Assembly: GCA_030690855.1 (NCBI GenBank)
Contig: JAUYFR010000157.1
Span: 1 to 6,733 of the forward strand
DNA: 6,733 bases
Direction: 5' to 3'
Source of the DNA: Gallionellaceae bacterium
GTDB lineage: Bacteria; Pseudomonadota; Gammaproteobacteria; Burkholderiales; Gallionellaceae
The notes below the pieces were generated by a model, which ran no database searches, was not told the DNA's origin, and saw only the letters and a program-made list of their open reading frames with translations. Shown here in pieces: positions 1 to 6,052 of this stretch (within the stretch, counting starts at the first letter, position 1; every line of letters starts with the position of its first letter). The position numbers were made by a program, and so were the translations under genes.

Positions 1-1
1 C

Positions 2-562
2 CCCACGGGTGAAAAGATTACGCCTGACCGCCCCTTGCCTGATTTGATCGCGCCGGGGAATATGGTTTTTCTAGCGGTAGATCATGACAAAGCGCGGCTC
101 ATGCGTACTTATTTAAATCCTAATTTGCCGGTGTACGGCACATCGCAATTATTTATTGGCAATGCCGATAAGCTCGCCAACTTTGATTTAAATGAAATTC
201 ATTTTGTGGATATGCCTTGGTTGTTGCAACCGGATCACCCTGCGGTAATGGCGTATCAACATAAATCTGCTGCGCCCGAGCCAGACTTGGATCGCTTGTA
301 CGCATTGGGCATTGATGCTTATCGTTTAGTGCATATTTTGCTAACGAATAAAATTTCTTCGGCTTTGCCTTTGGATGGCGTGACGGGAACAGTTAATCTC
401 AGAAACCAACTGTTTATTCGCGAGCCTATTCCCGCATTTTTTAAGCAGGGTATCGGGCTCACCTCTGAAACGCTAGCTGCACTCAACGAGGCAAAGGCGG
501 CGGCCAAGGCAGCGAAAGAAGCCGCCACCGCAGAAAGCGCGATACCATCGCCACACAAATAG
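2..562 (+). CDS. lpoA: LpoA/LppC-type penicillin-binding protein activator, C-terminal part (5' end outside window)
   Basis: The reading frame is open from the first bases to a TAG at 560-562, giving 186 residues of a protein whose start lies upstream. LpoA is an outer-membrane lipoprotein that activates the bifunctional peptidoglycan synthase PBP1A. Its C-terminal domain has a periplasmic-binding-protein fold. Seen here: a strand/helix segment FLAVDHDKARLMRTYL, then PVYGTSQLF, then a conserved DMPWLL followed by LYALGIDAYRL and DGVTGTVNL, the order typical of this domain. The last 25 or so residues are an Ala/Lys/Glu-rich tail (AKAAAKAAKEAATA) of low complexity. The TTG at 35 is internal and is not a real start. 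The following yraN frame begins within or at the end of this gene. The family call is confident from motifs and from the lpoA-yraN-diaA-dolP order known in Proteobacteria. The signal peptide and N-terminal TPR-like domain cannot be seen. Confidence 0.85.
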   Translation, partial: PTGEKITPDRPLPDLIAPGNMVFLAVDHDKARLMRTYLNPNLPVYGTSQLFIGNADKLANFDLNEIHFVDMPWLLQPDHPAVMAYQHKSAAPEPDLDRLYALGIDAYRLVHILLTNKISSALPLDGVTGTVNLRNQLFIREPIPAFFKQGIGLTSETLAALNEAKAAAKAAKEAATAESAIPSPHK

Positions 563-894
563 AATCTGGTGCGCAAGCTGAACTCCTTGCGGCAAATTAC
601 CTACAGCGGCGTGGGCTGAAGTTAATCACTCGTAATTTTCATTGTCGCTTCGGTGAAATTGATTTAATCATGTACGAGGGCGAAACCTTGGTTTTCGTCG
701 AGGTGCGTAAGCGTAGCAATCCTCAATTCGGCGGCGCCGCCGCCAGTATTGATCAACGCAAACAAGCTAAGCTCATTGCCACTGCTCAGTTTTACCTTGC
801 CACGCTAAAGGCTATTCCCGCATGCCGCTTTGACGCCGTGCTCATTGAGGGCAATGAGCAAATCGAATGGCTCAAAAATGCCTTTGAGGCTTGA
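559..894 (+). CDS. yraN: YraN/UPF0102 family nuclease-like protein, non-canonical start
   Basis: Family-conserved sequence runs from about 568 (GAQAELLAANYL) through RNFHCRFGEIDLI to FVEVRKRS and IEWLKNAFEA at the TGA stop (892-894). UPF0102 proteins have a PD-(D/E)XK endonuclease-like fold. Their cellular role is not settled. Counting from 559, candidate active-site acids are E8, D35 and E48. The first ATG in frame is at 670, but starting there would delete the conserved GEID motif and E8, so it is not the true start. In this frame I find no ATG, GTG or TTG between the upstream stop (466-468) and 670. The chosen start is the ATA at 559, which overlaps the lpoA stop as ATAG and gives 111 residues, close to the family length. 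ATC at 547 is an alternative, as is a base error or a frameshift. The product call is firm and the 5' end is uncertain. Confidence 0.82.
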   Translation: MESGAQAELLAANYLQRRGLKLITRNFHCRFGEIDLIMYEGETLVFVEVRKRSNPQFGGAAASIDQRKQAKLIATAQFYLATLKAIPACRFDAVLIEGNEQIEWLKNAFEA

Positions 895-948
895 TTCGGG
901 TAATATTCGTCCCCACTTTGTAGCAATCATTCTTTTGAGATTAAACCC

Positions 949-1539
949 ATGACCTTAATTGCCCGAGTAGCTGAACATTTCGACGATAGCGCTCAAGTTA
1001 AGTTAGATAGCAAAAACGCATTAACCAAACCGATTGCGGATGCCGCGCAGGCAATGGTTGCTGCGCTGTTAAATGACCGCAAAATTTTGGCTTGCGGCAA
1101 TGGCGGTTCCGCCGCAGATGCGCAACATTTTGCTGCCGAATTAGTGAATCGTTTTGAAGTAGAGCGCCCTGGCCTGGCGGCGATTGCACTGACCACGGAT
1201 AGCTCGGTGATTACCTCGATCGCCAATGATTATGACTACAACCTGATTTTTTCTAAACAAGTACGCGCACTGGGTATGGAAGGCGATGTACTCATCGCCA
1301 TTTCCACCAGTGGCAATTCAGCCAACGTGATGGAAGCAATCAGCGCAGCACATGATCGCGGCATGATTGTGGTTGCCTTAACGGGACGCGATGGCGGAAA
1401 AATGGGCGCGATGCTCACCGCAAACGATTTTCATATTTGCGTACCCACACAACGTACCGCACGGATTCAAGAAGTACACCTACTCACCATCCACTGTCTG
1501 TGCGATGTCATCGACCATCTGATTTTTGGAGGAGAATAA
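949..1539 (+). CDS. gmhA: SIS-domain phosphoheptose isomerase (GmhA/DiaA family)
   Basis: A 196-residue single SIS-domain protein, the usual length for GmhA and DiaA. GmhA converts sedoheptulose 7-phosphate to D-glycero-D-manno-heptose 7-phosphate, the first step to ADP-heptose for LPS core. DiaA is a paralogue that binds DnaA and promotes replication initiation. The phosphate-binding loops are CGNGGS (49-54) and STSGNS (119-124). Overall wording (ALLNDRKIL, INRFE-like VNRFEVERP, KQVRALG, CLCDVIDHLIF) and position before the BON lipoprotein match DiaA. However, H60/E64 in QHFAAEL and Q174/H182 in RIQEVHLLTIH match the GmhA metal/catalytic set, whereas E. coli DiaA, as I recall it, has changed E64 and H182. 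With an ADP-heptose synthase gene two genes downstream, I favour an active isomerase, with diaA as the alternative symbol. The ATG follows only a weak GAGA-type ribosome site. The TAA overlaps the next ATG. Confidence 0.88.
   Translation: MTLIARVAEHFDDSAQVKLDSKNALTKPIADAAQAMVAALLNDRKILACGNGGSAADAQHFAAELVNRFEVERPGLAAIALTTDSSVITSIANDYDYNLIFSKQVRALGMEGDVLIAISTSGNSANVMEAISAAHDRGMIVVALTGRDGGKMGAMLTANDFHICVPTQRTARIQEVHLLTIHCLCDVIDHLIFGGE
1528..1534 (+). promoter_or_regulatory. Strong ribosome binding site for the BON-domain lipoprotein gene
   Basis: GGAGGAG lies four bases before the ATG at 1539, inside the last codons of the isomerase gene. It settles the start at 1539 rather than an earlier non-ATG codon in the same open frame (from 1437), and it leaves a lipoprotein signal sequence exactly at the N-terminus. 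Confidence 0.8.
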
Positions 1540-2084
1540 TGCGTTATCTCGTTTTAGCACTTATCACTGTTTTTATATTTACCGCACAAGGTTGCGCGGG
1601 CTTTGCCAAGAAGAGCGCGGCTGATCGCCGCACGGCTGGCACGCAAATTGAAGATAGCACGATTGAAAAAACCTCAATTGAGCGCATTCAAGAAAAATAT
1701 AAAGACACCAGCCAAATCACCATTACCAGCTACAACCGTTTTGTGTTGATTGCCGGTGACGCGCTAAGTGAAGATATTAAAACTGAGGTTGAACGCATTG
1801 TGCGCACAGTGCCTAACGTTAAAAAGACCGCGAATGAGGTGGTAGTGGGCGCGCTTCGCGATAGCGCTGCGCGTCGTACTGATGCCAGCATTACCAGTAA
1901 TATCAAATCTCGCTTGGGTAAAAATAAATCTGTGCAAACAGCAACCTTTCAAGTGGCCACTAGCCGAGGCATAGTTTATCTACTGGGACTAACTACTCAC
2001 GCCGAAGCCAATGTTGCGGCCGATATTGCCAGCACTACGGCGGATGTTAAGCAAGTCGTCAAAGTGTTTGAATACATTGACTAA
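1539..2084 (+). CDS. dolP: BON-domain lipoprotein, DolP/YraP-like
   Basis: A 181-residue protein beginning with a lipoprotein-type signal: MRYLVLALITVFIFTAQGC, with C19 as the likely lipidated cysteine. Two BON domains follow, at roughly 38-104 (ITITSYNRFVLIAGDAL, then VPNVKKTANEVVVG) and 113-180 (DASITSNIKSRL, then GIVYLLGLTTHAEANVAADIA and VKQVVKVFEYID). DolP is an outer-membrane lipoprotein that helps maintain envelope integrity. Tandem BON domains bind anionic phospholipid. Context fits: lpoA, yraN and the SIS gene precede it, as in enterobacteria. The cleavage box is A-Q-G-C, with alanine rather than the usual leucine at -3, so lipidation is likely but not certain. The start overlaps the isomerase stop (TAATG at 1537-1541), implying translational coupling. 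Confidence 0.88.
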   Translation: MRYLVLALITVFIFTAQGCAGFAKKSAADRRTAGTQIEDSTIEKTSIERIQEKYKDTSQITITSYNRFVLIAGDALSEDIKTEVERIVRTVPNVKKTANEVVVGALRDSAARRTDASITSNIKSRLGKNKSVQTATFQVATSRGIVYLLGLTTHAEANVAADIASTTADVKQVVKVFEYID

Positions 2085-2085
2085 T

Positions 2086-2571
2086 ATGTATTCTGCCCCT
2101 GCGTTTGAAGGCAAAATTTGCGATGCTTCAACGCTCGCTGCACGTGTTGCTGCTTTGCCTCGCCCCTTGGTTTTTACCAATGGCTGCTTCGATGTGTTGC
2201 ATCGGGGCCATGTTACTTATTTGGCGCAAGCTCGGGCACTCGGCGCCTCACTCATCTTAGGCGTCAATAGCGACGCTTCGGTTAAGCGCTTAGGCAAAGG
2301 CGATGACCGCCCGATCAACGCTGAACAAGATCGCATGGCGGTGCTGGCTGCGCTTGAAGCCATCAGCCTCGTTGTTTTATTTGAAGAAGATACGCCGCTC
2401 AATCTGATCCTCGCATCCAAACCCGATATCTTGGTAAAGGGCGGCGATTGGAAACCTACAAACATCGTCGGCAGCAGCGAAGTATTAGGCTGGGGCGGCA
2501 CCGTACACAGCATTCCGTTTTTACATGAACGCTCTACCACCGCACTACTCAAGAAAATACGCTCACTATGA
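2086..2571 (+). CDS. hldC: D-glycero-beta-D-manno-heptose 1-phosphate adenylyltransferase (HldC/RfaE domain II)
   Basis: A 161-residue stand-alone nucleotidyltransferase. It transfers AMP from ATP to heptose 1-phosphate to give ADP-heptose for LPS inner core. In enterobacteria the same activity is the C-terminal half of bifunctional HldE. Here it is a separate gene, so a kinase (HldA) must be encoded elsewhere. Seen: FTNGCFDVLHRGH with the HxGH signature at 39-42 (H39, G41, H42), GVNSDASVKRLGKG (59-71), RPINAEQDRM (75-84), KPDILVKGGDW (112-122) and ERSTTALLKKI (148-158), in the family order. The in-frame open sequence extends upstream to 2011, but the ATG at 2086 is chosen because it lies one base after the preceding TAA and begins a normal-length N-terminus. 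No clear ribosome site is visible, so coupling to the BON gene is likely. The TGA overlaps the next ATG. Confidence 0.93.
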   Translation: MYSAPAFEGKICDASTLAARVAALPRPLVFTNGCFDVLHRGHVTYLAQARALGASLILGVNSDASVKRLGKGDDRPINAEQDRMAVLAALEAISLVVLFEEDTPLNLILASKPDILVKGGDWKPTNIVGSSEVLGWGGTVHSIPFLHERSTTALLKKIRSL

Positions 2572-2924
2572 ACCCAACTGAAATCACCTTACATTCACAA
2601 TCAAAAGCGCTTGAACTCACCTTTAACGACGGCGCAACCTATAAGCTCCCATTTGAATTTTTACGCGTTTACTCGCCCTCTGCCGAAGTGCGCGGCCACG
2701 GCCCCGGCCAAGAAACGTTGCAAGTCGGCAAACGCAATGTCGCCATCACTGAAATTAAACCTTCTGGTAGCTATGCCATCAATATCGTATTTGACGATGG
2801 CCACGATAGCGGGCTTTACACTTGGGAATACCTCATTGAGATGGGCAAAAACCAAACCAAAATGTGGGACGCCTATTTGGAACAGATGAAGGCCACTGGT
2901 GCTTCACGCGACCCCGCAAAATAA
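2568..2924 (+). CDS. DUF971 (GBBH-like N-terminal domain) protein
   Basis: A 118-residue protein of the DUF971 family, related to the N-terminal domain of gamma-butyrobetaine hydroxylase. The bacterial stand-alone form has no settled function. Family signatures: LPFEFLRVYSPSAEV (27-41), then GHGPGQETL, then SGSYAINIVFDDGHDSGLYTWEYL (66-89), followed by a short polar tail. There is no cysteine anywhere, so the cysteine-ligated zinc site of the eukaryotic hydroxylase domain is absent. The ATG overlaps the hldC stop as ATGA (2568-2571), a coupled start. It sits just before ubiE, an order I associate with betaproteobacteria. A role near quinone or iron-sulfur metabolism would be inference from that neighbourhood only. 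Confidence 0.85.
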   Translation: MNPTEITLHSQSKALELTFNDGATYKLPFEFLRVYSPSAEVRGHGPGQETLQVGKRNVAITEIKPSGSYAINIVFDDGHDSGLYTWEYLIEMGKNQTKMWDAYLEQMKATGASRDPAK

Positions 2925-2954
2925 ATAAAACTCAAATTAATCATATAGTTATAT

Positions 2955-2960
2955 AAAAGG
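2955..2960 (+). promoter_or_regulatory. Ribosome binding site of ubiE
   Basis: AAAAGG ends seven bases before the ATG at 2968. The 43-base gap before ubiE is AT-rich (a TATAGT at 2944-2949 resembles a -10 box). I see no matching -35 box, so a separate promoter is only possible. Confidence 0.55.
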
Positions 2961-2967
2961 CGTAAAA

Positions 2968-3699
2968 ATGGCCAATACCCATTTCGGATTTCAAACAGTA
3001 GCAGAAGAGGAAAAAGCTAAACGCGTCGCGGGCGTGTTTACTTCCGTCGCCAGCAAATACGACATCATGAATGACCTAATGTCTGCTGGCCTACATCGGA
3101 TATGGAAACGTTTTGCAGTAGGTTTAGCGAATGTGCATGAAGGCAATCGCGTACTCGATGTGGCAGGCGGCTCAGCTGACCTCTCGCGCCTATTCTTGAA
3201 GAAGGTCGGCAGTAGCGGGCAGGTTGTACTTACCGACATCAACAACGCTATGTTGCGCGTAGGCCGTGATCGATTGCTGGATGAAGGCATCGCCACACCA
3301 ACCACGCAATGCGACGCCGAACATCTGCCTTTCCCCGACAATTATTTTGATTGTGTGAGCATCGCTTTCGGTCTGCGCAACGTCACCCACAAAGAGGCTG
3401 CGTTGCGTGAGATGCACCGCGTACTTAAGCCGGGTGGCCGCGTGATTGTTTTAGAATTTTCTAAAGTGGCTAAACCGTTGGAAAAAGCCTACGACCTTTA
3501 CTCTTTCAAACTGCTCCCTAAAATGGGCGAGCTCATCGCCGGTGATGCAGAAAGTTATCGCTACCTTGCCGAATCTATTCGCATGCACCCAGGGCAAGAA
3601 GAATTGAAACAAATGATGGTTGATGCGGGTTTGGCGCGCGTTGAATACTTCAAGATGACTGGCGGTGTGGTAGCGGTGCATCGGGGCTACAAGTTGTAA
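2968..3699 (+). CDS. ubiE: Ubiquinone/menaquinone biosynthesis C-methyltransferase UbiE
   Basis: A 243-residue class I SAM-dependent methyltransferase of the UbiE/COQ5 family. It methylates the benzoquinol ring in ubiquinone synthesis and demethylmenaquinol in menaquinone synthesis, at the inner face of the cytoplasmic membrane. Seen: the family N-terminus FGFQTV.EEEKAKRVAGVFTSVASKYDIMNDLMSAGLHRIWK (7-47), SAM motif I VLDVAGGSADL (62-72), the acidic residue D90 at the end of strand 2, CDAEHLPFPD (115-124), the signature FGLRN (134-138), LKPGGRVIVLEFSK (153-166), and a C-terminal SYRYLAESIRMHPGQEE (196-212). Motif I is usually GGTGDL in this family and reads GGSADL here, a mild variant. In many gammaproteobacteria ubiJ and ubiB follow. 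Here a terminator follows directly and no ubi gene is seen downstream. Confidence 0.95.
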   Translation: MANTHFGFQTVAEEEKAKRVAGVFTSVASKYDIMNDLMSAGLHRIWKRFAVGLANVHEGNRVLDVAGGSADLSRLFLKKVGSSGQVVLTDINNAMLRVGRDRLLDEGIATPTTQCDAEHLPFPDNYFDCVSIAFGLRNVTHKEAALREMHRVLKPGGRVIVLEFSKVAKPLEKAYDLYSFKLLPKMGELIAGDAESYRYLAESIRMHPGQEELKQMMVDAGLARVEYFKMTGGVVAVHRGYKL

Positions 3700-3727
3700 T
3701 CAGCCCTCAAGCGCTACTTGTTTTTTG

Positions 3728-3760
3728 AGCCGGCCTTTTTAGTTTTAGGTCGGCTTTTTT
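3728..3760 (+). terminator. Intrinsic terminator after ubiE
   Basis: An 8-bp stem (AGCCGGCC at 3728-3735 with GGTCGGCT at 3748-3755, one G-T wobble) closes a 12-base T-rich loop and is followed by a run of T. It lies 28 bases after the ubiE stop and ends the housekeeping operon. Confidence 0.85.
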
Positions 3761-3960
3761 CAGCTCATCACTTGCCTCAGTTTTTCAACTTACCTCAGGC
3801 CTTGCTTATCCTGTTGCTTATAGATGCGCAGCCGATTACCGTCGGATCAATTCGAATGGCATCGAACAATGCTTTGTCATCACCAGTGCACACGCACTAT
3901 AAGCTCATTCAAATAAGCATGCCCCATCAAGTCCTAGCAGCAAGAAGAAGTAATTAAACA
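3761..3960. other. Gene-free segment between two terminators
   Basis: About 200 bases with no convincing gene on either strand. An open frame with a TTG start at 3718 would run to a TAA at 3955-3957, but it begins inside the ubiE terminator, has no ribosome site and yields a protein I do not recognise. A TATAGAT (3819-3825) resembles a -10 box without a properly spaced -35 box. Because a strong terminator directly follows, the segment could encode an untranslated small RNA or be the tail of a lost gene. Both are inference. Confidence 0.4.
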
Positions 3961-3961
3961 A

Positions 3962-3987
3962 GCCCCGCTTCGGCGGGGCCTTTTTTT
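3962..3987 (+). terminator. Strong intrinsic terminator with UUCG tetraloop
   Basis: A perfect 7-bp GC stem (GCCCCGC, 3962-3968, with GCGGGGC, 3973-3979) closes a TTCG tetraloop and is followed by C and seven T. It shields the methyltransferase gene from upstream transcription. On the opposite strand the downstream sequence is only moderately T-rich (TTGTTTAATTA), so bidirectional action is weak at best. What transcript it ends on the + strand is unclear. Confidence 0.88.
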
Positions 3988-4026
3988 GCTATACACTCGC
4001 ATAAATCAAAAAATCGGGGCGGACAG

Positions 4027-5655
4027 GTGGCAGACAATTACGACCAGTACAGTAAGGAAGAACTTTTGCGCTTATTGCGTGAGCGTGACCGCAAGCCAAA
4101 ATTCGGGCTGGTGTGGGAGCGTAATGAGATCGAACACGACAAGAGCCTAAATGACGATTTTGTGGCGCTTGATTTTGACCCCAACTTATCTTGCGGCGAA
4201 GCCCCATTTGAAAACCTCATCATCGAGGGCGACAACTTCGATGCCTTGCGCTATCTGCGCATGACTCACGCCGGACGGGTGAAGTGCATCTATATTGATC
4301 CACCATACAACACGGGCAACCGTGACTTCATCTATAACGACCGCTTCGTGGACAAAGACGATGCTTATCGGCATTCCAAGTGGCTGGAGTTCATGTATCG
4401 GCGGCTCACACTGGCGAAGGATTTGCTGGCCGAGGATGGGGTGGTTTTTGTTTCCATCGACGACAACGAAATGCTGCACTTGGGCATATTGATGGATCAG
4501 GTGTTTGGGGAAGCAAATCGGGTGGCGACGTGCATTTGGCAGAAGAGATATTCACGAGATAACACTTCGGCAATAGGCGACGTGCATGAATATCTGCTGG
4601 TTTATGCTGTCTCGCCAGAGTTGTTCAAGGCCAAGAGAAATCGTTTGGAGATGGATGAAAAAAGCAAGAAGCCCTACAAAAACCCGAATGATGATCCGCG
4701 CGGCCTTTGGCGAGTAGTGCCTATGAATGGCGCTGGTTTTCGCCCAAATCAAATGTACCCAATTACCGTGCCAACGGGGCGAGTGGTTTTTCCACCAGAA
4801 GGCAGACATTGGGCAATGCTCGAACCAGAGTATTTGCGGCTCAAAGAAGAAGGTCGAATTTTTTTCGGGAAAAATGGTGATACTCAGCCCGGTGTAATTC
4901 GTTATTTGGATGAGGTGCAAGGGCTAGTCCCTTGGACATGGTGGCCCCACGAGGAAGCGGGTCACACCGACGAAGCCAAGAAAGAAATTCAGTCTATCCT
5001 CGGTACACAAACCGCTTTTGATACACCAAAGCCCGTGAGGCTAATTGAGCGCGTGTTGCGCATCGCAACAAAGCCCAATGATTTGGTACTAGATTTTTTT
5101 GCAGGTAGCGGCACAACCGCTCATGCAGTAATGAAACTAAATTCTGAGGACGGCGGCAAGCGTCGTTTCATTTTAGTTTCCAGCACCGAGGCGACAGGTG
5201 ATGCGCCGGACAAGAATTTATGCCGCGATGTTTGCGCGGAGCGGGTGCGGCGGGTAGCGCAAGGTTACACCAACAAAAAAGGGGAATCAGTAGCAGGATT
5301 GGGCGGCTCATTCGCGTATCTGCGCACCAAACGCATTCCGATTTCCCGCGTGTTCAATGATATGCAACACGAGCAAGTGTGGCGCGCGTTACAGTTAATA
5401 CATGGTGCGCCACTGACCGGATATGACCTAAGCGTGTTGGTACAGTTGTCGGGTAATGCCGAAGATCGACTGATATATGTGCCGAAACTTTCCGAAGCGA
5501 TACTGGATGAGGTAGCGCGGCTGGCAGGTTTGGGCGGGCGGCTGGTGGTGTATTCGTGGCAACCTGGGCAGATCAAACAGCGCGTAGATGCGCCGAATGT
5601 TGCCTTTGAAAAAATCCCCGAATTTTTGGTTTCTCGTTTTGGAAGAGGCAAATGA
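4027..5655 (+). CDS. Adenine-specific DNA methyltransferase, type III Mod-like
   Basis: A 542-residue beta-class N6-adenine DNA methyltransferase (catalytic motif before SAM motif). The DPPYNTG catalytic motif is at 91-97, preceded by the typical LIIEGDNFDALRYL (64-77). The SAM-binding motif LDFFAGSGTTAHAV is at 355-368, preceded by KPVRLIERVLRIAT (335-348). The stretch between (about 165-330) is the likely target-recognition region. The last 110 residues (IYVPKLSEAILDEVARL, then GGRLVVYSWQPGQI) form an extra C-terminal domain. The N-terminus YSKEELLRLLRERDRKPKFGLVWERN is common in Mod-type enzymes. The start is GTG at 4027 with a G-rich stretch (4016-4023) just upstream, and no better in-frame start is seen. 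Mod proteins both recognise DNA and protect the host, working with a Res helicase-nuclease. A helicase gene that could be that partner starts at 6380. The target site cannot be read from the sequence. Confidence 0.92.
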   Translation: MADNYDQYSKEELLRLLRERDRKPKFGLVWERNEIEHDKSLNDDFVALDFDPNLSCGEAPFENLIIEGDNFDALRYLRMTHAGRVKCIYIDPPYNTGNRDFIYNDRFVDKDDAYRHSKWLEFMYRRLTLAKDLLAEDGVVFVSIDDNEMLHLGILMDQVFGEANRVATCIWQKRYSRDNTSAIGDVHEYLLVYAVSPELFKAKRNRLEMDEKSKKPYKNPNDDPRGLWRVVPMNGAGFRPNQMYPITVPTGRVVFPPEGRHWAMLEPEYLRLKEEGRIFFGKNGDTQPGVIRYLDEVQGLVPWTWWPHEEAGHTDEAKKEIQSILGTQTAFDTPKPVRLIERVLRIATKPNDLVLDFFAGSGTTAHAVMKLNSEDGGKRRFILVSSTEATGDAPDKNLCRDVCAERVRRVAQGYTNKKGESVAGLGGSFAYLRTKRIPISRVFNDMQHEQVWRALQLIHGAPLTGYDLSVLVQLSGNAEDRLIYVPKLSEAILDEVARLAGLGGRLVVYSWQPGQIKQRVDAPNVAFEKIPEFLVSRFGRGK

Positions 5656-5692
5656 AGGGGGGGAAATGATTTTAAGGGAGCCTCTAATAATT

Positions 5693-5801
5693 CGTCATTC
5701 CGGCGAAGGCCGGAATCCAGCGGTTTTATTTGAAGGGGCTTTGTCCTTGCTACGCAAGGGATTTTTTCCTTAACTGGATTCCGGCCTTCGCCGGAATGAC
5801 G
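5693..5801. repeat. Palindromic repeat element with two perfect 28-base inverted arms
   Basis: The arm 5693-5720 is the exact reverse complement of 5774-5801. Each arm also contains its own short palindrome, ATTCCGGC-GAAG-GCCGGAAT (5697-5716 on the left). The core resembles the widespread ATTCC...GGAATCC class of short dispersed repeats (the Neisseria dRS3 type and similar betaproteobacterial repeats). The 53-base centre holds a smaller hairpin. No clear target-site duplication is seen: the flanks share only AATT-like bases, slightly out of register. If transcribed, the whole element would fold into a long stem between the methyltransferase and the toxin-antitoxin genes. It is likely a non-autonomous dispersed element. 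Copy number elsewhere cannot be judged here. Confidence 0.85.
5744..5767 (+). terminator. Possible weak terminator inside the repeat element
   Basis: CCTTGC (5745-5750) pairs with GCAAGG (5754-5759) around a TAC loop and is followed by GATTTTTT. It could end methyltransferase transcripts. The short stem and the competing 28-bp outer pairing make this uncertain. Confidence 0.35.
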
Positions 5802-5832
5802 GAATTTGAATTTATAGAGATGACATTAACGC

Positions 5833-5838
5833 GAGGTG
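5833..5838 (+). promoter_or_regulatory. Ribosome binding site of the antitoxin gene
   Basis: GAGGTG lies four bases before the ATG at 5843 and is the clearest ribosome site of the toxin-antitoxin-helicase group. It suggests that translation of the group is led from the antitoxin. TATAGA at 5813-5818 could be a -10 box, but no good -35 box is visible. Confidence 0.6.
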
Positions 5839-5842
5839 AAAA

Positions 5843-6052
5843 ATGAATGCACAGTTAAAGCAACGTATCGATGAAAAGCTAGAGAAGTTGAGCGAGCAGC
5901 GCATGGCTGAGGTGCTGGATTTTGTTGAGTTTCTGGCGGGGCGTGAGCTTCCCGATGAAAGCAGCGATGGTGCGGCTTATCTTGTGGGTGTTGAACACAC
6001 CATGAGCGAGTGGTCGAGCGCCGCAGACGAGAGGGCTTACCGTGACCTATAA
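5843..6052 (+). CDS. Type II antitoxin, DUF2281/VapB-like
   Basis: A 69-residue acidic protein. The N-terminal helix region KLEKLSEQRMAEVLDFVEFLAGR (12-34) is the pattern of small antitoxins of the DUF2281/VapB-like group. The C-terminal tail MSEWSSAADERAYRDL (54-69) has the tryptophan and acidic-aromatic pattern seen in toxin-binding tails. No clear ribbon-helix-helix or AbrB domain is obvious, so DNA binding and autoregulation are not shown. The stop (TAA 6050-6052) lies 11 bases inside the following toxin gene, the tight overlap typical of antitoxin-toxin pairs. The identification depends partly on that neighbour. Confidence 0.8.
   Translation: MNAQLKQRIDEKLEKLSEQRMAEVLDFVEFLAGRELPDESSDGAAYLVGVEHTMSEWSSAADERAYRDL

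Noticed and set aside
670..894. yraN starting at the first in-frame ATG
   Set aside because: This start would remove the conserved GEID motif and the N-terminal acidic residue that are clearly encoded upstream in the same frame.
3718..3957. A 79-residue open frame with TTG start after ubiE
   Set aside because: It starts inside the ubiE terminator, has no ribosome site, and its product resembles no family I know.
3990..4005. TATACA and CATAAAT as a methyltransferase promoter
   Set aside because: Neither has a recognisable -35 box at suitable spacing, so I did not annotate a promoter.
5265..5651. Long minus-strand frames opposite the methyltransferase (also at 4552-4920)
   Set aside because: They are shadows of a strongly supported coding frame. 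Products show no family motif.
5666..5773. A 35-residue open frame with a G-rich ribosome-like site just before its ATG
   Set aside because: It reads through the palindromic repeat and yields a HSGEGRNPA peptide, typical of spurious translation of such repeats. No independent support.
5640..5842. CRISPR array suggested by repeated palindromic arms
   Set aside because: There are only two arms, they are inverted rather than direct, and no spacer series exists.
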